Source of the DNA: Boesenbergia rotunda
Taxonomy: Eukaryota; Streptophyta; Magnoliopsida; Zingiberales; Zingiberaceae
Length of the DNA stretch: 64,000 nucleotides
Assembly (NCBI GenBank): GCA_024364735.1
Contig: JAGFNQ010001631.1
Location: forward strand, 62,001-126,000
Direction of reading: 5' to 3'
The position numbers and the translations under genes are program-made. Positions 36,596 through 46,579 of this stretch are shown one piece after another. Under the pieces are notes generated by a model. The model made no database searches. It had not been told where the DNA came from and saw nothing but the letters and a program-made list of their open reading frames with translations. How positions within the stretch are numbered: position 1 is the stretch's first letter; every line of letters begins with the position of its first letter.

Positions 36596-36700
36596 ACTGT
36601 GGAATGTCTAGTAAATATGGTTGGAAGTAATGGCCAAGCAGTCAATGACAAAGATACACAGTTCTTGGCTTGTGATACCATCATGAATCTCCTTTTAAAT
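36596..36700 (+). pseudogene. Neurochondrin-like exon (right arm)
   Basis: Twin of 8545-8649 with intact acceptor (CATCTTGGCAG) and donor (AAT|GTAAGT). It encodes TVECLVNMVGSNGQ and then CDTIMNLLLN, slightly closer to the family pattern than the left copy. Confidence 0.6.
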
Positions 36701-36780
36701 GTAAGTCAGGGCTAGCACATTTGCAGCTTGCAGCTGGTAATTTCTTTGTTAATTTGATTTTCTGGATTACTTTTTGACAG

Positions 36781-36807
36781 AGAAAGAAACTCGAAGATTG
36801 GCTAGAG
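36781..36807 (+). pseudogene. Neurochondrin-like exon piece cut by LTR (right arm)
   Basis: Twin of 8438-8464: TTTTTGACAG, then codons RKKLEDWLE, then the LTR start TGTCACGCC at 36808. The last five bases, TAGAG, are the target site duplicated after the LTR (38637-38641). Confidence 0.5.
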
Positions 36808-38636
36808 TGTCACGCCCCCAGAGACATATGCTTTCTCGAAAATCGAACAGCATCTCCCCTATACGGCGGATAATATGGGGCAATTATACATCATATCTCC
36901 TCAATATAGCTCAGCCACAAGCGGCTGACATCACAATAATATGTAGAAATCACATTCACGCAGTTTATATTAAGATAAAAGATAACGGGTGACTCAACCA
37001 CCTTAGGCATAAAAGAAAACACAACTTAATAAGAAACTCCACAACGAATAAACTCGACCAATAAAAAGTGACTACAAATTTGTCAAGACCATAGCAGAAA
37101 TAATATAAAATGCGGAAACAAAGAAACTACGGAGAACCAACTCTAAATAACTCCAAACCAAAATAACCCGGTGAAACTGAGGGACTGAGGGACTGGCAAC
37201 TGGATCATCTCCTGACTCCAAGCAAAACATCTACCTGCTACCTGAAACAACAAAAGGGAAGCAGGGGTGGTGAGTCCGAGCGGACTCTGCGGGTATATGA
37301 GTAGACCAATAAGCATGGCATAATAAGGATAAACAGAGTAGAGAACTCAACAGTGTACAGTCCATAAGAATTATAGAATTTACCTAATCATGCATAACAT
37401 ATGTAAATCGACATGGTATAAAGTCCGAATAACGACTAAGCAGGTATAGAACAACTCAATAACAATAATATCAAGATATACATGTATGTCAAACATGTGC
37501 AACAATCATAGCTCATATAAGTGCATCAAACACAAGCAAATGCATAAAAGAAATACGTATGCACATGATGCAATGACATGTGTCACCCCTGACGCCAGTC
37601 AAGCCGTCAACACATCCCATCTGTGTGACCGAGTGGGTAGGGTTGTGACAACTGTACCACTCTAACAACAAATACCACATAAGGCGTGGTTGAGTGGACA
37701 GGATGCTGGGGAGTCCACACTCCAGACCCACGGTACATCGGGGGAGCTATCAACTGCTCTAATATCCCTCAAAAACAAACAACGGTGAGGGTGAGCCACC
37801 AACAACTAATCCCTCTAAAAACAACGGTGAGGGTGTCACTGTTTGGCATAACAGGGCAAATACTCGCACTCTAATAACTACCACGATAACAAGTGGTTGA
37901 GTGAATCGAGCAACAATATGACTAACGACGGCTTAACCAAATGTAAGTCTAACAGTCGTTAGTATGCAACGTGCAAGTATGGTGCATGCTATACGATGCA
38001 CAAATAACCGAAGAAACAACGATGCAACAAAATCCAACAAGTATACGATGCATCAATACAACCATCCAGAAATCGAAAACCAAAGATTATACACCTACAC
38101 TACTAGGTAGGGTATTTCTAATGCCAAATAAACCTATCTGTGTTTAATGGACTTCTAAGTACTTGCGTACAAGCGGCACTTTACAGAACGGAAAACCAAT
38201 AGAGGACTGTACGGATACAAATTTAGAATGCTCGAAGATCAACGAAGAATAAGTCTCAACGGCGATGTTTTAAATAACGACAAAGAAAAAGGTCAAGCAA
38301 CCTATAAGACATAACTAGCCATGTTTTAAGGTAAAAGAACTACTCGAGTACAAAGAAGAAATACCCGCCTTTTATTGAAGAATTTCGTAAATGAAGAGGA
38401 CCTTCCACGATCAACCAACGAGTCTGAATCAAGGTCCTGTATTACGGATATAATTTAGCCATTTTATAAAACTAACTAAAATAGTTAACTAGATGCAACA
38501 CATAATTAGATCCATTTCACAACGTCGACTCGTGTAGGAAAATAACTTATATAAAGGAATGAACAGGCTCTTCCAATTATTAATAATAGCATTTAGTATA
38601 CTCTGGAAAGAATAAAAGAAAACAAGAATCTTGTCT
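36808..38636 (+). mobile_element. Solo LTR-like element in exon (right arm copy)
   Basis: 1829 bases from TGTCACGCCCC to AATCTTGTCT, flanked by TAGAG. It represents the empty site for the hAT-like element found in the left arm: the sequence at 37301-37312 has a single copy of the ATTGGTCT target (in reverse). Confidence 0.65.
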
Positions 38637-39184
38637 TAGAGGCATTGATGTTTTCAAATATCGAAGCTTCTACCAATTGAATGCCGAAATGAAAACAAAT
38701 ACTATTGGAGTCTGAGAGAAGTAACAGAATAGAAACAGAATGGAGCAGACAATTAATTCGATCAAAAGATAGGAACTTGCAATTTGTCCTCGTTAACTGG
38801 ACATATTAATGACCACATCAAAATATTGTCTGACCATAAGGCATCATTTTATTTGAATTTCAACAATAGAATATGTAGAACTTGTTCTCGAAATAGTGTG
38901 ACCTAAACTACCAAAAGCAAGGCAACGGCAAGGTGCTGCCCATGAACTAACAAGTTTATGATGAAGGATTGGAAAGTTACCAGTAAGACTGGAAATGCAT
39001 TTACAAGCTTAGGAAAAAAATTACCCAAAGAGAACTGCAATCGAGGGCACTGGAAGTTAAGGGCACTGCAAGTTGTTGAAAATGTTAAATACCGAATTTT
39101 AAGGGGTTAAATATATAAATTTCGGAATATAGGGACCTAGTTGGAATTTACTGAACTTGTTGGGTTTAATTGCAAAAAAAACCA

Positions 39185-39557
39185 AAACATTAATAAAGGC
39201 TCAGCCTGTGCCCTAACTGCTCACGAACCCTTCTCCTCTGTCGTTTCTTTTCCCCTGCCCCACGCCGACGCCGCAGCCTGCCGAACGCCGTCGCGTCCAA
39301 CCACCTCTCTTCGTCTTCGCAGCCTTCATCTTCTTCCTTCCTCTTCTTTTCGGCGCTGCATCTCAAACATAGCCGACACCGGTCCTCTCCGTCTTGCACG
39401 GGTTTGCCGATCCGACACCGTCGACTTTACTAGAGTGCGTCCACCTCACATTGGGGAGCTCCTGAACTCCTGTTGCACCATTGATCGTCGATGCGAGGTC
39501 AGGCTGAGTCATCGCCGTTGTTCTTAAACATCTGATACACTGCTACCATTGGCGAAG
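39185..39557 (+). other. 5'UTR/first-exon-like gene start (right arm copy)
   Basis: Twin of 4895-5267. A C/T-rich block (CTTCTCCTCTGTCGTTTC) ends at ATTGGCGAAG|GTAAGAAA. A short upstream-ORF-like ATG occurs in it, but no long coding frame is recognisable. The parent gene is unknown. Confidence 0.4.
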
Positions 39558-39882
39558 GTAAGAAATTAAAGTTAAATTGATTAGTAATAAATTAGTTTGT
39601 GTTGGTTTGGTTTCGTGGCTGATATAGAGATGTGAGATGTGGATGCTATTGAAGTGGAGTTTTGGGTGTTCGGTTGGGCTTTGTCTCAGTTTGAAACTAG
39701 TTGTGCGTCCTCCATTTTCTTTGTGTTGGAATTGGATTGGTTTTGGAAGTTGAAGATTTGCCCTATACTTTGTCCTACTTTATCATGAAGTAGTTGAGTT
39801 TACACTGCAGTGCCATGAGTTCTATTTGATTAGTTCTCTTTTTGTAATTAGATTAGTAAGAAGAAAAAAAAATGGGTTTTTC

Positions 39883-40328
39883 TTACACCCTGTTTGGAAA
39901 CTTTTAAGTAAGGAATTGGAATTCAATTCCGGTCGGAATTGAATTCCGACCGGAATTGAATTCCAATTCCCATGTTTGGAATGAATAGTAAACAACAGAA
40001 TTGAATTCCAATTCCAGTGTTTGGAATCAATCGGAATTGAAATCACTTATTATATTTTTACCATTTTACCCTTAAGCAAAATAAAGATGGAAGCAGGATT
40101 GCAGCAAGGTTGCAGCAGGGTGAATTAGTCATTTTAAAGTTGGAAGGGAATGGAATTCAATTCCTTTCCCAAATCAGACCCTTTTGGGTCTGATTTATTT
40201 TGGGGTGTATGAAGGGAATTGGAATTCAATTCCTTTCCAATTCCTTCTTAAAATTTACTACCAAAGAAGAGAATTGAATTCCAATTCCTTTGGGAATTCC
40301 AATTCCCTCCTTTCCAAACAGGCTGTTA
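39883..40328. mobile_element. Tourist/Harbinger-like MITE with TTA target duplication
   Basis: Body 39886-40325 (440 bases) between TTA at 39883-39885 and 40326-40328. The left arm shows the empty site with one TTA (reverse complement near 4572). Terminal inverted repeats CACCCTGTTTGGAA and CAGCCTGTTTGGAA match at 13 of 14. The interior is packed with GGAATTGAATTCC-type palindromes. A 3-bp TTA duplication and CTGTTTGG ends fit PIF/Harbinger. Confidence 0.85.
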
Positions 40329-40477
40329 ATGAATTGGATATGTTCTGTTAACTCTTGGTTTTTGGTTGAGCATGTCGTAAGCCAAAGAAGCCAATTAGGT
40401 TGGTGATGGTGAATTGGTTTGGGTTAGATTTAGGCTAAATCCAAGTTAAACCTAACCTCAATAAATAGGGGCAATTT

Positions 40478-40674
40478 ATAACCCCAGGATTCATAAGCTT
40501 TAGACTTTAGTCTGGAGGTCTAGAGTTCGAATCCTGGGGAAGGCAAAAACCCGCTGGCCAGGGGCGGGAAGACCAAGTAAGAGTAACGGCACGGTCCACG
40601 ATCGACGACCCATAAGAAAATAAAGGGCCGCCAAATGGGTCGGGTCGTTATATAAAAGGTGCCTTTTTATTGTA
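40478..40674 (+). repeat. Foldback repeat copy at the outer end of the right arm
   Basis: Contains GGAGGTCTAGAGTTCGAATC and AAGACCAAGTAAGAGTAACG, as in the 3898-4430 cluster. It matches the 4225-4425 copy in reverse and ends in CCTTTTTATTGTAA, where the two arms part. Confidence 0.7.
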
Positions 40675-40891
40675 AGGTGGTTTTGCATTTAAATCTCTTT
40701 TTTTCCCGGTATCTAACAAAATTGGAGGCAAAGAAAGTGGGAGAATAATTCTTTTGTTTCTCCTCAAAATTGGACAGATACAATTAGAAAAAAATCTCAT
40801 CAAGTTTCTATGTAACCTTTCCCTAGTTGCAGCCTTGACCTCTAGCCCTTGACTTTGAGCTTGATCGTGGCCTTTGCTGCAGTTGTATATA
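40675..40891 (-). pseudogene. Third copy of the terminal-exon/3'UTR segment
   Basis: On the minus strand it matches 9513-9733: ATATACAACTGCAGCAAAGG followed by the same stop and 3' region through CCACCTTA. It has more differences than the arm copies have from each other. It is wedged between the foldback repeat and the third array block, outside the long inverted repeat. Confidence 0.6.
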
Positions 40892-42008
40892 GGGGTGAGC
40901 AAAAAATCAGAAAAATAGAATTAACCGAACCGAATCGATCAAATTTTGAAATTCAGTTCGGTTAATTCGGTTTTCGGGTTTTTTCTCGAAATTTGGTTCG
41001 GTTTTTGATTAATTCGGTTCGGTTTTCGGTTTTCAATTTTATAATTCGGTTAAACCGAATAAGAATATTAATTTAATGATTTTCATTTAAAAATATAATT
41101 AAATTAAATAAAATCATTGTTTTTTAATTAAAATCGAATAAAATTTTAAAAGTTCGGTTAAATCGGTTAATTCGGTTCGTTTTTTTAAAAAAAAATCGGT
41201 TTATTCGATTTTCGATCTATTCGGTTCGGTTCGGTTCGATTCGGTTTTAACCGAATACTCTCCCCTAGCTGTTAAGCAATTTGAGAACGAAATTGGAAGG
41301 GGCTGCCCTAAGGGAGCGAAGGAGGTGAGCTATTAAGTAATTTGCGGAGGAGGCTGATCGAGCTAGCTGTTAAGCAATTTGAGAACGAAATTTGAAGGGG
41401 CTGCCCTAAGGGAGCGAAGGAGGTGAGCTGTTAAGTAATTTGAGGAGGAGGCTGATCGAGCTGTTAAGCAATTTGAGAACAAAATTGGATGGGGCTGCCC
41501 TAAGGGAGCGAAGGAGGTGAGTTGTTAAGTAATTTGAGGAGGAGGTTGATCGAGCTAGCTGTTAATAGGGGTGAGCAAAAATTCGGAAAAATCGAATTAA
41601 CCGAACCGAACCGACCGAATTTTGAAATTCGGTTCGGTTAATTCGGTTTTCAATTTTTTTCTTGAAATTCGGTTCGGTTTTTGGTTAATTCGGTTCAGTT
41701 TTCAATTTTATAATTCGGTTAAATCGAATAAACCAAATAAGAATATTAATTTAATTATTTTTATTTAAAAATATAATTAAATAAAATAAAATCATTGTTT
41801 TTTAATTAAAATCGAATAAAATTTTAAAAGTTCGGTTAAATCGGTTAATTCTGTTAAAAATCGAATTAACCGAGATTTTATCGGTTCGGTTTTCTCGGTT
41901 TTTATTATGAAATTCGGTCGGTTCGGTTTTTTTAAAATATTTCGGTTTATTCGATTTTCGGTCTATTCAGTTCGGTTCAATTCGATTTTAACCGAATACT
42001 CACCCCTA
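40892..42008. repeat. Compound tandem array, third block
   Basis: Two AACCGAA elements (about 40892-41267, shortened inside, and 41566-42008) in the left-arm orientation, with about three 98-bp units between. The right edge (CTCACCCCTA) directly abuts the intron that follows the 42079-42100 exon on the minus strand. Confidence 0.85.
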
Positions 42009-42078
42009 ACAACTATCAGCAATGAAACTAAATAATTCTTAAGTTCACAACACAGCATAGCGAGAAGAGAGTTTAAAC

Positions 42079-42100
42079 CTTGCTTCATCTTGCCCTTCAA
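42079..42100 (-). pseudogene. Neurochondrin-like mini-exon
   Basis: A 22-base minus-strand exon between CTTCTGTCAG and donor AAG|GTTTAA. It encodes (V)EGQDEA, matching the acidic stretch that precedes PFYS..CFLLP in the family. The next exon in protein order is at 12606-12711 on the same strand, so the intervening intron is about 29 kb. Being short, it is weak alone; order and flanks support it. Confidence 0.45.
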
Positions 42101-42984
42101 CTGACAGAAGATATCCCAAACAAAGCTAGAGTCTTTTCCTTACATGTGATCGGTACCACAGTAAGGTAGCTGGAATGCTCATCAAATTCAGAAATTTAAT
42201 CTAGTGTGTGCACAGATATGTAGAAAATAAAGAGATCTGGCAATAAAACTAAAAATATAACCACTCTAGCCATCCACAATCTTTCTATAAGGTCCATAAA
42301 ACTATTGACAAAAATTATATAACTGCCAACATCAAGCAAATCACTAGGATAAGAAAAGGCATCTGATAAAGATCGTAAGGGAAATTCCAACCTTGACCTA
42401 CAAATGCATGCATGAGGTTAAGGTGACTTTTGAATGACATTGGCACCTCATACCAACAACGCTTGCCGTTACATGACAGCATAGATCCAATTTGCTTTCA
42501 AGTTTTCTAACTCAACATTCACTATTGGTTATATCCTATGAGTCCCCAAACCATTATATCAATCAGGGAGCATGCCAACTCGTAATTAAACATTTATTTA
42601 TTTCTGAGAATGCAACAACAACAACAACACAAGAATATCTTTATCAATCATAACCATATAGAAGTTAACTTTGTGGAAGTTTATAACTTTCGACTAGTTA
42701 GTACATTAAGATCCAACTAACATATTAGAGCAACGAAAACAATACTCTGCTTTCTGAAAAAGAAGAAAACTAGAGTTGATAAAAATAATGAGAGATATAT
42801 ACGAAAGGTTAATCATACCTTCCTACTATCCTAACTACTGCTAAAAGATCATCACCTTTTGTTTGACCATGATCCTAATGAAGATCAACCAAAATTAAGG
42901 AAACCATATAATTAAAGTCTCAGACTAGGAAATATAGTTGATATACAAAACTCAAGTCTCAGTCTAGGAAGTACATAAAATCAC
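42101..42984 (-). other. Intron-like stretch of the neurochondrin-like locus
   Basis: The exon expected here (for a GDDLLAS.R..GSYLAE-like segment) is not recognisable. A minus-strand frame at 42300-42390 contains SDLLDVGSYI, a possible decayed remnant. Confidence 0.3.
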
Positions 42985-43076
42985 CTTTGAGTCTTGTAAA
43001 AAGTCCAAAATCAAGTTAATTGTTTCCTCAAGTCTTGAAACCATCTTTGTCAAAGTGCTATCTTTGATAAAAGAAT
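42985..43076 (-). pseudogene. Neurochondrin-like exon
   Basis: A 92-base minus-strand exon with acceptor TTACTTGGCAG and donor AAAG|GTGATT. With one base from the upstream exon it reads DSFIKDSTLTKMVSRLEE and ILDFLQDSK. The pattern (F.K...L.ET...LE.L.DAK) is the helical stretch following EKIIKL in plant neurochondrin. The join to the 44966 exon is in phase. Confidence 0.65.
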
Positions 43077-44965
43077 CTGCCAAGTAAAAAAGAAGTGTGC
43101 TGAGAAATTTTGATCGTTTCCCTATTTAAAGTGTTTATTATTAGGATTTTGTAATTATGATTAAAAGGCTTTGAGCTACCGACTTTGTATATCACCATTT
43201 ATAGTGATTTTTTTCCTCTGCCCGTGGTTTTTTCTCGTTAAGGGGTTTCCATGTAAATCTTGTGTGTTCTCTATTGTTCTTGTTGTCGTTTTGCTATCTT
43301 AATCTCGTAACAATAACACATAAAGATTGATTATCACTTTGATAGATAGAGAGAGTGTAATCTAATGACATTGTCGTGTCATTTTTCTACTCTAATGATA
43401 AATTATCATATTTGTTAACTAGGTCCTTAAGAGAGGCACTGAGTATATTTGTAACAAGATGGACTTACATGATATCTTTGAGCTAGTTTCAGGGGCAATT
43501 CTAGCTTGGACAAATGAGTTCAAGGATGAATGGATGAGTAGATTGAATGGACTCAAATATTTGCATTTGTTCAGTTGTTCACTTAGAATGTTAGTTTGAA
43601 CAAATAAGTTATGAATAAGTGGATGGGGTGAATACATAAATTCCTCTCTTCAATTGATTAGTTTGAAGGATGTATCACTTAAGAGGGATAAGTCATCTAA
43701 AAAAACAAAATCCAATTTAGCCCTCATTTTTTTACCCTTCCAAATCAGGTGAACCCAGGGAAGGATATAAAGGCATGATTAATAAGTTATAAATATGCAA
43801 ATATTGATGAGAATTTCCTCATGCATATCACCCATTACTAACATCATTTGCACACCCACAAAATCAACATCTATACACCCGTAATTATCGCCTCAATGCC
43901 AATGTTCACTGCCACAACTAACGTTCATTGTTCGTCGCACCAGCACAAACATACATTGTGTTTCGCACTAGCAAAAACATACATTGTTTGTCACACTAAC
44001 ATTCATTATACATCACACTAGTGTTCACTTTTCCAACAAAAATATATTCATTACATTACTCATTTTATAAAAAAAAGATGAATTGCAATTTTATATAGAT
44101 CATTGACTTTTTCATGTCATTATCATGCCATATGCAACCTTTAAATTTATTTCTTTTTATCAAGCTAGTTTATAGTTCAAATTTGAATCATAGTCATGTC
44201 AGGGTTTCTGCTAATTTTATTGTCTATCCACAATCAAACAAAAACAATTTTCTTTCCTTGAGCCAAACTCTCCAACAAGCCAACAACCCCAAACATTCCC
44301 AACGGTGAGCTGCAAACATGGCTGCAAGTTGCGGCCTGGCCATGAATTGTGATTGTAGCCTCGCCATGAATTTCGATTGTGGCCTGGTCAACATGAGTTC
44401 CTTTTCATCTTGTTCCTCCTGTTTTCCTCCTTTATTCCCCTCTTTCTTTCCTTTTCTTTCCACAATTGATCCTTTTCCACCATTGTTCATCATTTTCCCT
44501 CTTCTATCCACCCTCTAGGGTAAACATAACATTATTAAAACCTTATTTAAAAGAAACCTCTATAAACTGAATCCTTTTCATTTTTTGAATTATTGATGAA
44601 AAATATTATATAAGAATGAAAGGGAAAATAGGGTGAGAGTTACAGAAGAAAATGGTATTATTTTTTTTTTATCAAATTTAATCATCCACCTTTCAATATA
44701 TACTTGCATATGAACAAGTGAAAGCATCAATAAATGGATTCGTGCGTCAGCTTATCTTATCCTTCATCTGAACAAGCCTTATGTGTAAAAACCACAAGCC
44801 TAGTTATAACTAACATATATTACAAGGATTATAATGTAATATTAAGATAGATAAAAATCAACAAGAGATTAACATAAATCATCAATAACAACTAATAGGA
44901 TGAACAGGTACTTGAGAAATACCATATAAGATTGAAACCAAGATAAGAAGCAAAGATAAAGATAC
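43077..44965 (-). other. Intron of the neurochondrin-like locus
   Basis: A 1.9 kb AT-rich intron. It holds a small 28-bp tandem duplication (GGCCTGGCCATGAATTGTG-type, 44331-44392). Frames of 64-95 codons around 44114-44518 are low complexity and not called. Confidence 0.45.
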
Positions 44966-45162
44966 CTTTTGCATCACTAACATTTGACAAAAGTTTGATA
45001 ATCTTTTCTATCAAAGAAAAAGATATACAAATTTTGCTGCTTTTGAATAATTATTACCAATGCATCAGAAGAGCTGCTGGAAGGTTCATATTTTAAGTAG
45101 GCTTGCTCATTAAGTAAAACAGCGACTTCTACCCTTGATAACTCCAGTACAAGAAAAAAAAG
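44966..45162 (-). pseudogene. Neurochondrin-like exon with frameshift
   Basis: Minus strand. The first part reads LVLELSRVEVAVLLNEQAY and LKYEPSSSSDAL; the second, in another frame, reads SFSLIEKIIKLLSNVSDAK up to donor AAAG|GTATC. SRVEVAVLLNE.AYLKYE is the most diagnostic stretch I see for the family. The two parts fit one exon broken by an indel near 45020-45030. Splitting them with the GTAATA and GCAG present there gives the wrong phase, so an intron does not repair it. The T8 run at the 5' edge may hide another indel. Confidence 0.7.
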
Positions 45163-45245
45163 CTATAAGGATGTGAATTTCATGTAAATATAAAGCAACC
45201 ACTCAAAAGGGGTTCACCTAGAAAACCAAAAAAAAAAGATTTTAC

Positions 45246-45307
45246 ATGTCATCTGGAATAATTTCTTGGTCATGTTGCAACTGTATCTGATTCAACAACC
45301 AGTTTAC
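45246..45307 (-). pseudogene. Neurochondrin-like exon cut by the copia nest
   Basis: Reads NWLLNQIQLQHDQEIIPDD up to donor ACAT|GTAAAA on the minus strand. W L (I/L) ...LP...E..P.D precedes the LLVLE stretch in the family. The exon runs straight into copia RT sequence at 45308, so the nest interrupts coding sequence. The remaining 5' part of the exon was not found beyond the nest. Confidence 0.6.
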
Positions 45308-46579
45308 CCCATTGGGTGTAAGTGGGTCTTTAAGAGAAAGCCTAACATGGATGAACTTACTCATACCTATAAGGGTAGACTGGTAGCTAAAGGTTTCAAG
45401 CAAATTCATGGTATTGACTATGATGAAACTTTTTCTCCAGTAGCGATGTTTAAGTCCATTCGGATCATGCTTGCTATTGCAGCCTACCACGATTATGAGA
45501 TCTGGCAGATGGATGTCAAGACAGCGTTTCTGAATGGAAACCTCCTCGAGGATGTGTACATGACACAGCTTGAGGGTTTTGTAGATCCACAGCATACTGG
45601 CAGAGTATGCAAGCTGCATAGGGCCATTTATGGTCTAAAGCAAGCTTTTCGGAGCTGGAATCTTCGATTCGATGATGCGATCAAACAGTTTGGTTTCATC
45701 AAGAACGAAGATAAACCTTGTGTCTACAAGATGGTTAGTGGGAGCACAGTAGTCTTCCTAGTCTTGTATGTGGATGACATACTACTCATTGGGAACAACA
45801 TCCCTTCGCTACAGTCTGTGAAGACTTGGTTGGGGACTTGTTTCGCAATGAAGGATTTAGGTGAAGCAGCCTGCATTCTAGGCATTAAGATCTATAGAGA
45901 TAGATCTAAGAGATTGCTTGGCCTAAGTCAGAGTACATACATCGATACGGTATTACACCGTTTTGCCATGCAGAATTCCAAGAGAGGAATTCTGCCAATG
46001 TCACATGGTGTGAGTCTTTCGAAGACTCAGAGTCCCTCTACTAGAGAGGAGAGAGACCGCATGGATAAGATCCCTTATGCTTCTGCCATAGGATCTATCA
46101 TGTACGCCATGTTATGTACTCGTCCTGATGTCTCGTATGCTTTGAGCATGACGAGCAGGTACCAGTCAGATCCAGGTGAACGTCACTGGATAGCGGTCAA
46201 GAATATCCTTAAGTACTTGAGAAGGACTAAGGAATATTTTTTGATATTTGGAGGCGATGAGCATCTAGTTGTAAAGGGTTACACTGATGCCAGCTTCCAA
46301 ACGCATATCTGATCCCGTAGAGCTCTATTGTGACAACAATGGGGCTATTGCGTAGGCTAAGGAACCTCGCTCACACCAGCGGACCAAACACATACTACGG
46401 CGATTCCATCTCATTCGAGAGATCATCGATCGAGGAGATGTGAAGATTTGCAGAGTACCCACAGAGGCTAACGTCGCAGATCCCTTGACCAAGGCTTTGG
46501 CACAGATGAAGCATGATGGTCACACTAGGTCATTGGGTATTAGATACTACAGCGATTGGCACTAGTGCTAGTGGGAGAT
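45308..46579 (+). pseudogene. 5'-truncated copia pol (RT and RNase H remnant), upstream tandem partner
   Basis: Starts abruptly in RT (IGCKWVFKRKPNMDEL) and runs to the shared LTR. It keeps the RT motif YVDD, then YTDASF and the same RNase H deletion and stop as the complete element (46310-46312). It differs from 54190-55464 by scattered substitutions (D/N in ..Y.ETFSP, F/S in KQA.RSW) and a TAG in place of CAG in the RNase H tail. Lacks gag, protease and integrase. Confidence 0.85.

Larger units (their letters stand above)
28912..40674. repeat. Right arm of long inverted repeat
   Basis: Reverse-complement copy of 4225-18243. It lacks the hAT-like insertion and one triad of array units, and has its own 440-bp Tourist-like MITE at 39886-40325. 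The inner end is at about 28912, just inside AGCTAGCTCGGGTGAG. The outer end is at about 40674, inside the foldback repeat, where the sequence switches to a third copy of the terminal-exon segment. Confidence 0.9.

Noticed and set aside
39141..39527. A 128-residue protein conserved in both arms (also 4925-5311)
   Set aside because: Conservation equals recent duplication; composition is that of a pyrimidine-rich 5'UTR and a splice donor lies just beyond it.
45242..45619. A 125-residue minus-strand frame spanning the copia junction
   Set aside because: Only its last 20 or so codons are host exon; the rest is antisense of copia RT. The same antisense frame occurs at 54106-54504.
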